This document shows positions 51,165 to 59,517 of a stretch of DNA of 64,000 nucleotides, piece by piece (the first letter of the stretch is position 1; each line of letters starts with the position of its first letter). Both the position numbers and the translations under genes were made by a program. The notes beneath the pieces are model-generated. The model was not told the origin of the DNA, made no database searches, and was given only the letters and a program-made list of their open reading frames with translations. Origin of the DNA: Auraticoccus cholistanensis (lineage in GTDB: Bacteria; Actinomycetota; Actinomycetes; Propionibacteriales; Propionibacteriaceae); contig NZ_WPCU01000009.1 of assembly GCF_009742705.1 (NCBI RefSeq), forward strand, positions 7,613 to 71,612, in the 5' to 3' direction.

Positions 51165-53192
51165 GTGCAGTTCCTTCCCATGCTCGGCAAGACCCACGGC
51201 AGCCGCAGCGCCGTCACCTGCCACCTGAAGTGCGACTCGGCCTGCGACTCGCCGGTGCCCAACCAGAGCAGCGAGCCCAGCTTCCGCGACGTGGCCGAGG
51301 CCGCCCTCAGCCGCCGTTCGGTGCTGCTGGGCGGCAGCGCGCTGGCCGCCGCCGCCGCGATCCCGTTCACCGTCGGGCAGCCGCTCCCGGCCGCCGCCAC
51401 CGAGGGTGCGCGCGCGCCCGGCGAGAAGGCCGTCCGCGGCAAGCTGCCGTTCACCCCCATCGCCGCCGTGGACGCCGCCGAGGACGCCTTCACCGTCCCG
51501 CAGGGCTACGAGTGGCGCGCCATCATCCGCTGGGGCGACCCGCTGTTCCACGACTCCCCGGCCTTCGACCCGGAGAACCCGGACCCCGAGGCCCAGGAGC
51601 GCCAGTTCGGGTACAACAACGACTACCTCGACATCCTCGTGGAGAAGAACGGCAAGAAGGCCCTGCTGTGCTGCAACCACGAGTACACCAACCGCAACAT
51701 CATGTTCCCGCCGTCGCGCTCCGCCGCCGAGGAGGAGCAGGTCCTCAAGGCCACGATGGCCGCCCACGGCTTCGCGGTGGTCGAGCTGGAGCGCAACCGC
51801 AAGGGCGCCCAGTGGCGCTACATCAAGGGCGCCCCCCGCAACCGGCGCATCACCGCCAGCACCCCCTTCGAGCTGACCGGCCCGGCCGCCGGCTCGGACT
51901 TCGTGAAGACGGCGGCCGACCCCGAGGGCACCACCGTGCTCGGCACCATCGGCAACTGCGCCGGCGGCACCACCCCGTGGGGCACCATCCTGTCGGGTGA
52001 GGAGAACTTCAACGGCTACTTCAAGGCCGACCCGAGCGCCCGCGGCAGCGCCCGCTACGGCCTGAACAACCGCCCCTCGAACTACGGCTGGGAGGCGATC
52101 GAGCCCCGCTTCGACGCCACCTCCGAGGCCTACCGCAACGAGCCGAACCGCTTCGGCTACATCGTCGAGATCGACCCGAGCGACCCCACCTCCACCCCGC
52201 GCAAGCACACCGCGATGGGCCGGTTCAAGCACGAGGGGGCCAACGTCCGGGTGGACGAGGACGGCACCGTGGTGGCCTACATGGGTGACGACGAGCGCTT
52301 CGACTACCTGTACAAGTTCGTCTCCAGCCGCAAGTTCATGAAGGGCGGCTCCGCCAAGGCCCGTCGCAACAACCTGCAGCTGCTCACCGAGGGCGACCTC
52401 TACGTGGCCCGCTTCAGCGGCTCCCAGCGCCCCGACAACGACAACCTGGGCCGCGGCGTCTGGCTGCCGCTGGTCGTGGACGGGGAGTCCCGCGTGCCGC
52501 AGATGAGCGTCGAGGAGGTCCTCGTCTTCACCCGCGAGGCCGCCGACAAGCTGCGTCCCACCCCGATGGACCGTCCCGAGGACGTCGAGCCGAGCCCGCA
52601 CTCGGGCAAGGTCTACGTGGCCTGCACCAACAACACCAACCGTGGGGTGGGGCAGAACCCGGGCACGGACGCGGCCAACCCGCGCGTGAACAACAAGGAG
52701 GGCCACATCATCGAGATCACCGAGCGCGGCAACCGCGCCGGTGCCACCAGCTTCGACTGGAACATCCTGATCGTCTGCGGCGACGAGAGCACCGAGGGCA
52801 CCTACTTCGCCGGCTGGGACGGCCCGGTGGCCCCGATCTCCTCCCCCGACAACCTGGCCTTCGACTCCGAGGGCAACCTGTGGATCTCCACCGACGGCCA
52901 GCCCGGCACCATCGGCAAGGCCGACGCCCTGCACCGGGTGCCGCTGACCGGCGCGGAGCGCGGTCACCTGACGCAGTTCCTGGCCGTGCCGAACCAGGCC
53001 GAGACCTGCGGCCCGGTGATCCACGACCAGGACGGCTCGGTCTTCGTGGCCGTCCAGCACCCGGGTGAGGACGGCAGCTGGGACGACCAGCAGTCCTACT
53101 TCCCCGACTACGTGCCCGCCGGGGCCAAGCCGCGCCGCGGCGAGTGGCGCGGGCCGCGCCCGTCGGTGGTGCAGGTCACCCGGAAGCGCTGA
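51165..53192 (+). CDS. PhoX-family (DUF839) alkaline phosphatase
   Basis: A 675-residue exported phosphatase. It carries a twin-arginine signal (SRRSVLLGG with the Arg pair at 50-51, then a hydrophobic helix ending near AAAT), so it should leave the cell folded through Tat. The PhoX domain has characteristic segments: CCNHEYTNRNIMFPP, GNCAGGTTPWGTILSGEENFNGYF (with a Cys near the metal site), GRFKHEGANV and MSSDN-like ISSPDNLAFDSEGNLWIS. PhoX enzymes use calcium and iron to release phosphate from organic esters. The start at the GTG 51165 has GAGGAG before it; a later ATG at 51180 is possible. Confidence 0.9.
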   Translation: MQFLPMLGKTHGSRSAVTCHLKCDSACDSPVPNQSSEPSFRDVAEAALSRRSVLLGGSALAAAAAIPFTVGQPLPAAATEGARAPGEKAVRGKLPFTPIAAVDAAEDAFTVPQGYEWRAIIRWGDPLFHDSPAFDPENPDPEAQERQFGYNNDYLDILVEKNGKKALLCCNHEYTNRNIMFPPSRSAAEEEQVLKATMAAHGFAVVELERNRKGAQWRYIKGAPRNRRITASTPFELTGPAAGSDFVKTAADPEGTTVLGTIGNCAGGTTPWGTILSGEENFNGYFKADPSARGSARYGLNNRPSNYGWEAIEPRFDATSEAYRNEPNRFGYIVEIDPSDPTSTPRKHTAMGRFKHEGANVRVDEDGTVVAYMGDDERFDYLYKFVSSRKFMKGGSAKARRNNLQLLTEGDLYVARFSGSQRPDNDNLGRGVWLPLVVDGESRVPQMSVEEVLVFTREAADKLRPTPMDRPEDVEPSPHSGKVYVACTNNTNRGVGQNPGTDAANPRVNNKEGHIIEITERGNRAGATSFDWNILIVCGDESTEGTYFAGWDGPVAPISSPDNLAFDSEGNLWISTDGQPGTIGKADALHRVPLTGAERGHLTQFLAVPNQAETCGPVIHDQDGSVFVAVQHPGEDGSWDDQQSYFPDYVPAGAKPRRGEWRGPRPSVVQVTRKR

Positions 53193-53216
53193 GCACCAGC
53201 ACCGGCAGCACCGGTC

Positions 53217-53249
53217 GAGCGGGTGGGGACGTCACGTCCCCACCCGCTC
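53217..53249. terminator. 16-bp perfect stem between convergent genes
   Basis: GAGCGGGTGGGGACGT (53217-53232) pairs exactly with 53234-53249. It lies 25 bp after the PhoX stop and 37 bp before the convergent rhomboid stop, so it can serve both. Confidence 0.85.
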
Positions 53250-53285
53250 GTGCGTCCCCGACCGGCCGCGGCGAGGTGGGGCGCG

Positions 53286-53885
53286 TCAGCGGCGGCGGCC
53301 CGCGACCACCCGCTGCCGCCGGGCCAGCAGCCAGGCCATCAGCACCCCGGCCAGCGCGCCGAACAGGTGGCCCTCCCAGCTGACCCCCGACTGGGTGGGC
53401 AGCACGCCCCACACGATGCCGCCGTAGGCGAGCAGCACGAACAGCGAGGCCGCCATCGCCAGCGCGCGGCGGACGAAGATGCCCCAGCAGAACAGGAAGG
53501 TGGCGTAGCCGTATACCAGTCCGCTGGCCCCGATGTGGACCGTCCCGTCGGCGCCGAGCAGCCAGACGGCCAGCCCGCCGAGGACGGCGATGCCCAGCGT
53601 GGCCGCCCAGAACCGGCGGGTGATCAGGGCGGTCAGCACACCCAGCACGACGAAGGCACCGGTGTTGGCCACCAGGTGGGCCAGCCCGCTGTGGAGCAGC
53701 GGCGAGGCGAGCACCCCCGCCAGCCCGTCGACCTCCCGGGGCTGGATGCCGAACTGGTCCAGGAAGCCGCCCAGGACGGTGTCGACCAGCTCGCTCAGCC
53801 ACATCAGCACGGTGAGCACCAGCGGCGGCAGGGCCGGCGCCACGGCGCCCAGCAGCCGCCCGCGCGGCTCGAGGGTGGTCGACAT
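53286..53885 (-). CDS. Rhomboid-family intramembrane serine protease
   Basis: A 199-residue, roughly six-helix membrane protein. The dyad is visible: Ser121 in HIGASGLVYG and His173 in VSWEGHLFGALAG, with HSGLAHLVANT (His65, His70, Asn74) contributing to the oxyanion site. The family cleaves transmembrane substrates. The ATG at 53885 is 6 nt after a TACACT -10 box, so the mRNA is probably leaderless. Confidence 0.88.
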   Translation of the reverse strand: MSTTLEPRGRLLGAVAPALPPLVLTVLMWLSELVDTVLGGFLDQFGIQPREVDGLAGVLASPLLHSGLAHLVANTGAFVVLGVLTALITRRFWAATLGIAVLGGLAVWLLGADGTVHIGASGLVYGYATFLFCWGIFVRRALAMAASLFVLLAYGGIVWGVLPTQSGVSWEGHLFGALAGVLMAWLLARRQRVVAGRRR

Positions 53886-53891
53886 GGCACG

Positions 53892-53897
53892 AGTGTA
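53892..53897 (-). promoter_or_regulatory. -10 box (TACACT) for leaderless rhomboid mRNA
   Basis: On the minus strand TACACT is followed by CGTGCC (6 nt) and then the ATG at 53885. Confidence 0.55.
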
Positions 53898-53938
53898 GGT
53901 GCGCCGGCTGTGCCCGCCGCCGGTCGTGGGGAAGGGGG

Positions 53939-54703
53939 TCAGCCCGCCGGCAGGCGGTAGACCGAGACGTGGGAGGTGGACTCCGCGGTGAGCTCCGTGC
54001 CCCGCCAGTCGGCGTGCCGGCTCTCGAGCTCGAGCCCGGCCAGCTGCGCCATCAGGTCGAGCTCGGCCGGCCAGATGTAGCGGTGCGGGCTGCGGAACAG
54101 CTCGGCCTCGCGTCCCCGCCCGAAGCGGAAGTGGTGGGAGACCAGCCGCTGGGTCACCGGGTCGAGGAGGTCGAGGCCGATGTAGCCGGGTTCGGCGGTG
54201 AACACCGTCCCGGGCTGGCCCGGCGGCAGGACGCGCAGCTGCGGCACCCACAGCTCGACCACGAAGCGCCCACCGGGGAGCAGGTGGCGGGCCGCGTTGC
54301 GGACGCAGGCGACCTGCTCGGCCTGGGTCAGCAGGTTGGAGATGGTGTTGAACACCAGGTACACCAGCGAGAACCGCCCCGGCGCCGTGGCGGTGGCCAT
54401 GTCACCCAGCACGACCGGCAGCGCGTCGGCGTCGACCTTGGTGCGCAGCTGGTCGACCATCGGCTGAGACAGCTCGATGCCCGTCACCGGCACCCCGCGC
54501 TGCAGCAGCGGGACGGCCACCCGGCCGGTCCCGACGGCGAGCTCCAGCGCCGGGCCGCCGTCGGCGAGCTCGACCAGCCGGTCGACCGTCGGGCCCAGCA
54601 CCTCCTCGGCGAACATCCCGGTGCCCGGGGTGTCGTAGCGCTGGGCGGCCACGGCGTCCCAGATCTCCTCCTGCCGCACGTCCTCGTCGGGGGTCACGGG
54701 CAC
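53939..54703 (-). CDS. Class I SAM-dependent methyltransferase
   Basis: A 254-residue methyltransferase of the Methyltransf_25 type. Motif I is ALELAVGTGRVAVPLLQRGVPVTGIELSQPMVDQL, with the acidic end of strand 2 (GIEL). LVYLVFNTISNLLTQAEQ and LLPGGRFVVELWVP follow. The C-terminal beta part (HHFRFGRGREAELFRSPHRYIWPAELDLMAQLAGLEL) is typical of small-molecule methyltransferases. The substrate is unknown. It starts with GTG and has no clear ribosome-binding site, so the start is less certain than the call. Confidence 0.82.
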   Translation of the reverse strand: MPVTPDEDVRQEEIWDAVAAQRYDTPGTGMFAEEVLGPTVDRLVELADGGPALELAVGTGRVAVPLLQRGVPVTGIELSQPMVDQLRTKVDADALPVVLGDMATATAPGRFSLVYLVFNTISNLLTQAEQVACVRNAARHLLPGGRFVVELWVPQLRVLPPGQPGTVFTAEPGYIGLDLLDPVTQRLVSHHFRFGRGREAELFRSPHRYIWPAELDLMAQLAGLELESRHADWRGTELTAESTSHVSVYRLPAG

Positions 54704-54782
54704 GACGATGCCCCCGGCCGGCAGGTGTGTCCACGGGATAAGGGTGCTCCTGGCAGCCTGTCCCGGCGCACCCGCACGTCGC

Positions 54783-54788
54783 TACGCT
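54783..54788 (+). promoter_or_regulatory. -10 box (TACGCT) for leaderless DUF1707 mRNA
   Basis: TACGCT is followed by CGGCAC (6 nt) and then the ATG at 54795. Confidence 0.5.
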
Positions 54789-54794
54789 CGGCAC

Positions 54795-55460
54795 ATGTCA
54801 GAGCAGCAGCCGCAGCTGCGGATCGGTGACCGCGAGCGCGACCTGGTGGCCTCCGTCCTGCAGGACGCCATGGCCGAGGGGCGGATCACCATGGAGGAGA
54901 TGCAGGAGCGGGTGGACGCCGCGCTGCGCGCCCGCTACTTCTCCGACCTCGACCCGCTCGTCGCCGACCTGCCCATCGAACCGCCGTCGACGGCGCTGAC
55001 CCGCCCCCGCCCCGGTGTGGAGCCGCGGCTCGCCAGCACCCCGGGGTCGTCCGAGGCCGACCGCCTGGTGCTCGACGCCGGCTGGTCCAGCGTGGCCCGG
55101 ACGGGACGCTGGGACGTGCCCCCGTTCATCGAGATCAACGCCTCGCTGGGCTCGGTGAAGCTGGACTGCCTGCAGGCCGTCGCCCCACCGGTGGTCGACA
55201 TCCGCGTCATCGGCAGCGCCGGCAGCGTGACCATCGTGGTCCCCGAGACGTGGGCGGCCAACGTGGACCGGCTGCGCACCGGCTGGGGGTCCGCGCACTG
55301 CAAGCTGCCCACCAGCCCGCAGCCGGGCGGCACGTTGCTGGTGCTGCACGGCTCGGTGGGGATGGGCACGCTGAACGTCCGCAACGCGAACTGGTTCGAC
55401 CGCCGCAAGCTGGAGAAGCAGGGCATCACGACGGCCCGGCGCCCCGAGCTGGGGCGCTGA
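54795..55460 (+). CDS. DUF1707 domain protein with LiaF-like C-terminus
   Basis: A 221-residue cytosolic protein. The N-terminal DUF1707 domain (LRIGDRERDLVASVLQDAMAEGRITMEEMQERVDAALRARYFSDLDPLVADLP, residues ~9-62) is a SHOCT-like helical module. A Pro-rich linker leads to a beta-rich C-terminal domain (FIEINASLGSVKLDCLQAVAPPVVDIRVIGSAGSVTIVVPETWAANVDRL) like the cell-wall-active-antibiotic response (LiaF) fold. There are no membrane helices. A role in envelope stress or membrane-associated regulation is inferred only from the domains. Confidence 0.82.
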   Translation: MSEQQPQLRIGDRERDLVASVLQDAMAEGRITMEEMQERVDAALRARYFSDLDPLVADLPIEPPSTALTRPRPGVEPRLASTPGSSEADRLVLDAGWSSVARTGRWDVPPFIEINASLGSVKLDCLQAVAPPVVDIRVIGSAGSVTIVVPETWAANVDRLRTGWGSAHCKLPTSPQPGGTLLVLHGSVGMGTLNVRNANWFDRRKLEKQGITTARRPELGR

Positions 55461-55478
55461 GGCCCACCCGGCCAGTCG

Positions 55479-55958
55479 TCAGGGCAGCCGCAGCCCGGCC
55501 AGCCGGGCCGAGGCCACGTCGGTCCAGCCGTCGTCCAGCTCGAGCAGCGCCCAGCCGGCGGGCGGGAAGCCGCGGCCGAGCAGCCCGTGGTCGGGGTGCC
55601 CGGCGCCGAGCCGGGCCACCAGCTCGGCCACGGTCGGGTTGTGGCCGACCACCAGCAGGCCGGGGAGCTCGGGGTCGCAGCCGGCGACCAGCTCCAGCAG
55701 CTCCTCCGGTCCGGCCCGGTAGAGGGACGGCTCGACCTGCACGTCGACGCCCAGCCCGAGCAGCTCGGCGGTGGCGCGGGCCCGCTCGGCCGGTGAGCAC
55801 CACACCAGCGGCAGCGGCCAGGAGCCGCCGCGCAGGTGCTCCCCGAGCGCCCGCGCCTCGGCCCGTCCCCGCTCGGTGAGACGGCGCTCGCGGTCGGGCC
55901 GGCCGGGCCGGCCGTCCTCGGTGGTGGCGTGGCGCACCAGGTGCAGCCAGCGGGTCAT
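55479..55958 (-). CDS. SixA-type phosphohistidine phosphatase (histidine phosphatase family)
   Basis: A 159-residue histidine phosphatase. The phosphate-binding motif LVRHATTED (His10) and the second conserved His in LLVVGHNPTVAELV are both present, with RLTERGRAEARALGEHL between. SixA proteins remove phosphate from phosphohistidine on signalling or PTS proteins; small-molecule substrates are possible. It is full length. The ATG at 55958 is 6 nt after a TACGGT -10 box, so the mRNA may be leaderless. Confidence 0.87.
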   Translation of the reverse strand: MTRWLHLVRHATTEDGRPGRPDRERRLTERGRAEARALGEHLRGGSWPLPLVWCSPAERARATAELLGLGVDVQVEPSLYRAGPEELLELVAGCDPELPGLLVVGHNPTVAELVARLGAGHPDHGLLGRGFPPAGWALLELDDGWTDVASARLAGLRLP

Positions 55959-55964
55959 GTCCTC

Positions 55965-55970
55965 ACCGTA
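55965..55970 (-). promoter_or_regulatory. -10 box (TACGGT) for leaderless sixA-like mRNA
   Basis: On the minus strand TACGGT is followed by GAGGAC (6 nt) and then the ATG at 55958. GAGGA could alternatively be read as a ribosome-binding site. Confidence 0.4.
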
Positions 55971-56001
55971 GACCCGCGCGGTCGGGCCCGGCGACGACCC
56001 C

Positions 56002-56007
56002 TAGTCT
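56002..56007 (+). promoter_or_regulatory. -10 box (TAGTCT) for leaderless esterase mRNA
   Basis: TAGTCT is followed by GTCCGGC (7 nt) and then the ATG at 56015. Confidence 0.6.
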
Positions 56008-56014
56008 GTCCGGC

Positions 56015-56998
56015 ATGCCACGTGTCGACCTGCCCCTGGACCAGCTGCTCGAGTACCGCTGCACCACCCCCGAGCCCGACGACCTGGACGAGTTCTGGAC
56101 CACCACCCTGGCCGAGAACGACCACCCCCTCGACGTCGTGCTCAGCCGCGTCGACACCGGCCTGACGCTGGTGGAGACCTACGACGTCACCTTCGCCGGC
56201 TACGGCGGCGCGCCGATCAAGGCCTGGCTGCACCTGCCGGCCGGGCACCAGGGCCGGCTGCCCGTGGTGGTGCAGTTCCACGGCTACTCCGGCGGGCGCG
56301 GGCTGCCCCAGCAGATGGCCCCGTGGCCGCTGGCGGGCTGGGCCCACCTGACCGTGGACACCCGCGGCCAGGGCTGGTCGCAGGGCGGGGTCGACCCGAC
56401 GCCCGACCCCGACGCCGCCGCGGCGTCCTCGCACTACCCCGGCTCGATGACGTCGGGGGTGGAGAGCCCGCAGACCTACTTCTACCGCCGGGTCTACACC
56501 GACGCCGTCCGCGCCCTGCAGGTGGCGGCCTCGCTGGAGCAGGTCGACCCCGACCGGGTGCTGGTCACCGGCGGCAGCCAGGGCGGCGCCATCACGATCG
56601 CCGCGGCCGGGCTGGCGCCGAAGGCCGGTGTCCGGCTCGCCGGGGCCATGCCCGACGTCCCCTTCCTCTGCGACTTCCGCCGCTCCCTGGAGATCGCCTC
56701 CGCCGGTCCGTACCCCGAGATCGAGGCCTACCTCAAGGGCTGGCGCGGCCGCGGTGAGCAGGTGCTGAACACCCTCAACTACTTCGACAACGTCCACCTC
56801 GCCCGCCGGGCCGAGTGCCCGACGCTGTTCTCGGTGGCGCTCCTCGACACCGTCTGCCCGCCGTCGACCGTCTACGCCGCCTACGCGGAGTGGCGTGCCG
56901 AGAAGGAGATCGCGGTCTACGAGTACAACGGCCACGAGGGCGGCCAGGCCTACCAGCAGGCCCGTCAGCTGGGCTGGGCCCGGGCCCGGCTGGGCTGA
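56015..56998 (+). CDS. Acetyl xylan esterase/cephalosporin-C deacetylase (CE7)
   Basis: A 327-residue alpha/beta hydrolase of carbohydrate esterase family 7, usual length ~320. The nucleophile is Ser188 in TGGSQGGAIT; the acid Asp278 (VALLDTVCPPST) and His307 (YNGHEGG) complete the triad. The CE7 signature RGQGWS is present (DTRGQGWSQGG). It should deacetylate acetylated xylo-oligosaccharides inside the cell, since there is no signal peptide. With the beta-glucosidase and oligogalacturonate lyase it suggests plant-polysaccharide use. Confidence 0.92.
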   Translation: MPRVDLPLDQLLEYRCTTPEPDDLDEFWTTTLAENDHPLDVVLSRVDTGLTLVETYDVTFAGYGGAPIKAWLHLPAGHQGRLPVVVQFHGYSGGRGLPQQMAPWPLAGWAHLTVDTRGQGWSQGGVDPTPDPDAAAASSHYPGSMTSGVESPQTYFYRRVYTDAVRALQVAASLEQVDPDRVLVTGGSQGGAITIAAAGLAPKAGVRLAGAMPDVPFLCDFRRSLEIASAGPYPEIEAYLKGWRGRGEQVLNTLNYFDNVHLARRAECPTLFSVALLDTVCPPSTVYAAYAEWRAEKEIAVYEYNGHEGGQAYQQARQLGWARARLG

Positions 56999-57018
56999 GC
57001 CGGAGGAGGCCTTGCGTC

Positions 57019-58056
57019 TCAGCGCGGCTTGGTGGCCACCAGCAGGTCGCGCTGGATGGAGGCGTCCACCCGGTGGGAGAAGGAGTGCCAGGGGCCGCCG
57101 TCCAGCGGCTCCAGCCCCGCCTCGCGGCAGATCCCGGCCAGGTCCTCCCGGGCCAGCCCCAGGGTGTTCCAGGAGACCCCGAGCGCGCCGCCGGGGCGCA
57201 GCTGCGAGGCCCACACCGGGACGGCCTCGCGGAGCAGCCCGCCCGGCGTGCGGTCGCGGCGCCCGCTCACCCCGCGGACGTCGGTGGTGCTGCCGTGCAC
57301 GACCCCGTACGGGGCGTCGGTCACCACGGCGTCGAAGCGGCGCTTGCCGAAGAGCTGCGCCGAGCTGCGGGTGTCACCGCTGAACACGGTCAGCGACAGC
57401 GGCGGGCCCTGCTCGGGGCGGACCTCCACGTCGAGCCGCTTGCCCAGGCTCTTGCCCTCGCGCCGGACCGGGGTGAGGTCGGCGGTGTGCTTGAGCCGCT
57501 TGCGCCGCAGCCAGGTCTTGAGGAAGGCGGCCGTCTGCTCGACGGCCTTGAGGTCGCCCTCAACCCCGGCGGCGTGGTGCCCGGCCAGCCAGGCCGTGGT
57601 CAGGGTGGTGCCGCGCCCGCACAGCGGGTCCAGCACCGTCAGCGGCCGGCCGTCCTGACGGGCGCCGGTGCGCACCTGGGCGCAGGTGACGTTGAGCAGC
57701 AGCCGGGTGAACAGCTCGTTGGTCTTGCCCGGGTACTTGGGGATGGTGACCAGGTCCTCGTCCAGCACCGACGTCTCCGGCACCGGCAGCGGGCGCAGCA
57801 GCGGGTCGTCCTCGCTGCCGCTCCGCTCGAACACCGCCAGCCGCAGCGACTGCCCGGCCAGCACGGCGAGGGCCTCGTCGTCGAGCCCCGGCCCGGAGTC
57901 GAAGGCGAGGTAGTCCGCCCCGGCGAGCCGCACCGGCCGCACCCCGGTGAAGGCCCCGGCCCCGCACACCTCGAGCTCGGCCGCCGCCAGCGGCGCCGAC
58001 CCGGCGGCGTAGACCCGGTTCCCGGAGGGGGCGATCATCATCAGGTAGCTCGGCAC
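57019..58056 (-). CDS. TRM11-like class I SAM methyltransferase
   Basis: A 345-residue protein. The N-terminal domain (PSYLMMIAPSGNRVYAAGSAPLAAAELEVC) precedes a Rossmann methyltransferase core. The latter has LTVLDPLCGRGTTLTTAWLAGHHAAGVEGD (motif I), typical of the TRM11/RsmD-type group, and VVTDAPYGVV in place of the usual (D/N)PPY motif. RNA guanine N2-methylation is the family activity (tRNA G10 in TRM11), but no THUMP domain is visible. The target is therefore open. The GTG start has no obvious ribosome-binding site. Confidence 0.82.
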   Translation of the reverse strand: MPSYLMMIAPSGNRVYAAGSAPLAAAELEVCGAGAFTGVRPVRLAGADYLAFDSGPGLDDEALAVLAGQSLRLAVFERSGSEDDPLLRPLPVPETSVLDEDLVTIPKYPGKTNELFTRLLLNVTCAQVRTGARQDGRPLTVLDPLCGRGTTLTTAWLAGHHAAGVEGDLKAVEQTAAFLKTWLRRKRLKHTADLTPVRREGKSLGKRLDVEVRPEQGPPLSLTVFSGDTRSSAQLFGKRRFDAVVTDAPYGVVHGSTTDVRGVSGRRDRTPGGLLREAVPVWASQLRPGGALGVSWNTLGLAREDLAGICREAGLEPLDGGPWHSFSHRVDASIQRDLLVATKPR

Positions 58057-58090
58057 CCGCCCATCCTCTCGCAGCCGGGCGCGCGGCGGC

Positions 58091-58462
58091 TCAGCCGGCC
58101 AGCGCCGCCCCGAGCTGCAGCCCCGCCCAGGCGGCGGCCAGCCCGGCGCCGAGGCTGGTCAGCGCGTAGACCGCGGCGGTGCGCCGGGCCCGGGTCCGCA
58201 GCAGGGCGACCAGGTCCAGGCTGAAGGTGGACCAGGTGGTCAGCGCGCCGCAGAAGCCGGTCCCGACCAGCGCCAGCGTCCCCGAGCCGGGCAGCAGCAG
58301 GGCCGCCGCCAGCCCCAGCACGAAGGACCCCACCACGTTGCACACCAGCACCGCGCGGGGGAAGCCGTCGCCGGTGGACGGCAGCAGCAGACCCAGCCAG
58401 CCGCGCAGCGCGCCACCGGCCAGCCCGCCGACCGCCACCGCCAGCCACTCCCAGCCGCTCAC
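58091..58462 (-). CDS. crcB: Fluoride exporter CrcB/Fluc (subunit 1)
   Basis: A 123-residue four-helix membrane protein of the Fluc fluoride channel family, with the conserved Asn42 in VCNVVGSFVLG and TTWSTFSLD on the third helix. It forms a dual-topology heterodimer with the product of the adjacent overlapping gene and lets fluoride leave the cell. The GTG start overlaps the stop codon of the partner gene (GTGA), so translation is coupled and stoichiometry is fixed. Confidence 0.9.
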   Translation of the reverse strand: MSGWEWLAVAVGGLAGGALRGWLGLLLPSTGDGFPRAVLVCNVVGSFVLGLAAALLLPGSGTLALVGTGFCGALTTWSTFSLDLVALLRTRARRTAAVYALTSLGAGLAAAWAGLQLGAALAG

Positions 58463-58869
58463 GGGGCCTCCCCGGGGCCGTCGGGCCCACCAGCACGGGA
58501 GCGGGAGCCGGTGCCGGCGAGCAGCAGGCCCGCCCAGGCGGCGAGCACCCCCGCCACGGTCATGCCCAGCACCGCGGCGAGCGGTCCGGGGCCGGGGGAG
58601 CCCGCTGCCAGCACCGTGACCGCGGAGAAGGTGGTCAGCCCGCCCAGCACGCCGGGACCCAGCAGCGGCACCAGCCAGCGGCCGCGGCGTCGTCCGCAGG
58701 ACCAGCCCGTCAGCAGCCCGAGCAGCAGCGCGCCGCCCACGTCCAGCACCCACAGCACCGGCCAGGGGCCGGGGACCAGCTGGGTGAGGGCGGCCCGCAG
58801 CAGCGCACCGGCCGCGCTGCCCGCCGCGACGAGAGCGACGTGGCAGGCGGCCGGCAGCGGCTGGTCCAC
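58459..58869 (-). CDS. crcB: Fluoride exporter CrcB/Fluc (subunit 2, variant)
   Basis: A 136-residue four-helix CrcB paralogue, the partner of the subunit encoded downstream. It keeps GGLTTFSAVTVLA on helix 3 (the TTFS element that lines the pore), but the usual Asn of helix 2 is Asp43 (WVLDVGGALLLG). The GTG start is 4 bp after the ppa stop. A fluoride riboswitch would normally precede such genes; none was seen upstream of ppa. Confidence 0.83.
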   Translation of the reverse strand: MDQPLPAACHVALVAAGSAAGALLRAALTQLVPGPWPVLWVLDVGGALLLGLLTGWSCGRRRGRWLVPLLGPGVLGGLTTFSAVTVLAAGSPGPGPLAAVLGMTVAGVLAAWAGLLLAGTGSRSRAGGPDGPGEAP

Positions 58870-58873
58870 CAGC

Positions 58874-59449
58874 TCAGTGGAGGTTGACGTTCTTCTTCTC
58901 GTAGTGGGTGCCCTTGGCCCGCTCCAGGCTGGCCCGGATCTCGGCCTCGGCCTCCTCGCGGCCGACCATGGTGGCGCCCTCGACCGACTTGCCGGGCTCC
59001 AGGTCCTTGTAGACGGTGAAGAAGTGCTCGATCTCGCGCACCATCATCACCGGCACGTCGGAGATGTCGTGCCAGTGGTCGCGCCGCGGGTCGTCCAGCG
59101 GCACGCAGATCACCTTGTCGTCGCCGCCGGCCTCGTCGGTCATCCGGAACATGCCGATCGCGCGGCACTCGATCAGGCAGCCGGGGAAGGTCGGCTCGGC
59201 GATCAGCACCAGCGCGTCCAGCGGGTCGCTGTCCTGGCCGAGGGTCTGCTCGATGAAGCCGTAGTCGGCCGGGTACTGGGTGGAGGTGAACAGCGTCCGG
59301 TCCAGCCGGATGCGGCCGGTCTCGTGGTCCATCTCGTACTTGTTCTTGCCGCCCTTGGGGATCTCGATCGTGACGTCGAAGCTGATCCCGAACGGCGGGC
59401 GCTGGTTCCGCCCCTGTGTCTGCGCCGGCTCCGCGTACTCTTCTGCCAC
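58874..59449 (-). CDS. ppa: Soluble inorganic pyrophosphatase (family I)
   Basis: A 191-residue family I pyrophosphatase that hydrolyses PPi to drive biosynthesis. Motifs are [52 protein letters not shown] (the metal-binding D-x-D-P-x-D-x-x block), and [23 protein letters not shown]. The N-terminal ~20 residues are an extension relative to the E. coli enzyme. The GTG at 59449 fits. It heads a transcript with the two crcB genes (4-bp gap). A 24-bp region with an 8-bp inverted repeat lies upstream (59475-59498). Confidence 0.95.
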   Translation of the reverse strand: MAEEYAEPAQTQGRNQRPPFGISFDVTIEIPKGGKNKYEMDHETGRIRLDRTLFTSTQYPADYGFIEQTLGQDSDPLDALVLIAEPTFPGCLIECRAIGMFRMTDEAGGDDKVICVPLDDPRRDHWHDISDVPVMMVREIEHFFTVYKDLEPGKSVEGATMVGREEAEAEIRASLERAKGTHYEKKNVNLH

Positions 59450-59474
59450 AGTCTCCCCATTCGTGTGCTCGGCC

Positions 59475-59498
59475 CGTACCAGTGCACGTCCTGGTACG
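59475..59498. promoter_or_regulatory. 8-bp inverted repeat in the ppa-dacB intergenic region
   Basis: CGTACCAG (59475-59482) and CTGGTACG (59491-59498) are perfect complements around 8 nt. They lie in the short divergent gap between ppa and the PBP4 gene. A regulator-binding operator is likely; no regulator can be named. Confidence 0.45.
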
Positions 59499-59517
59499 AA
59501 GTTGCCCAGAGCCTAGC

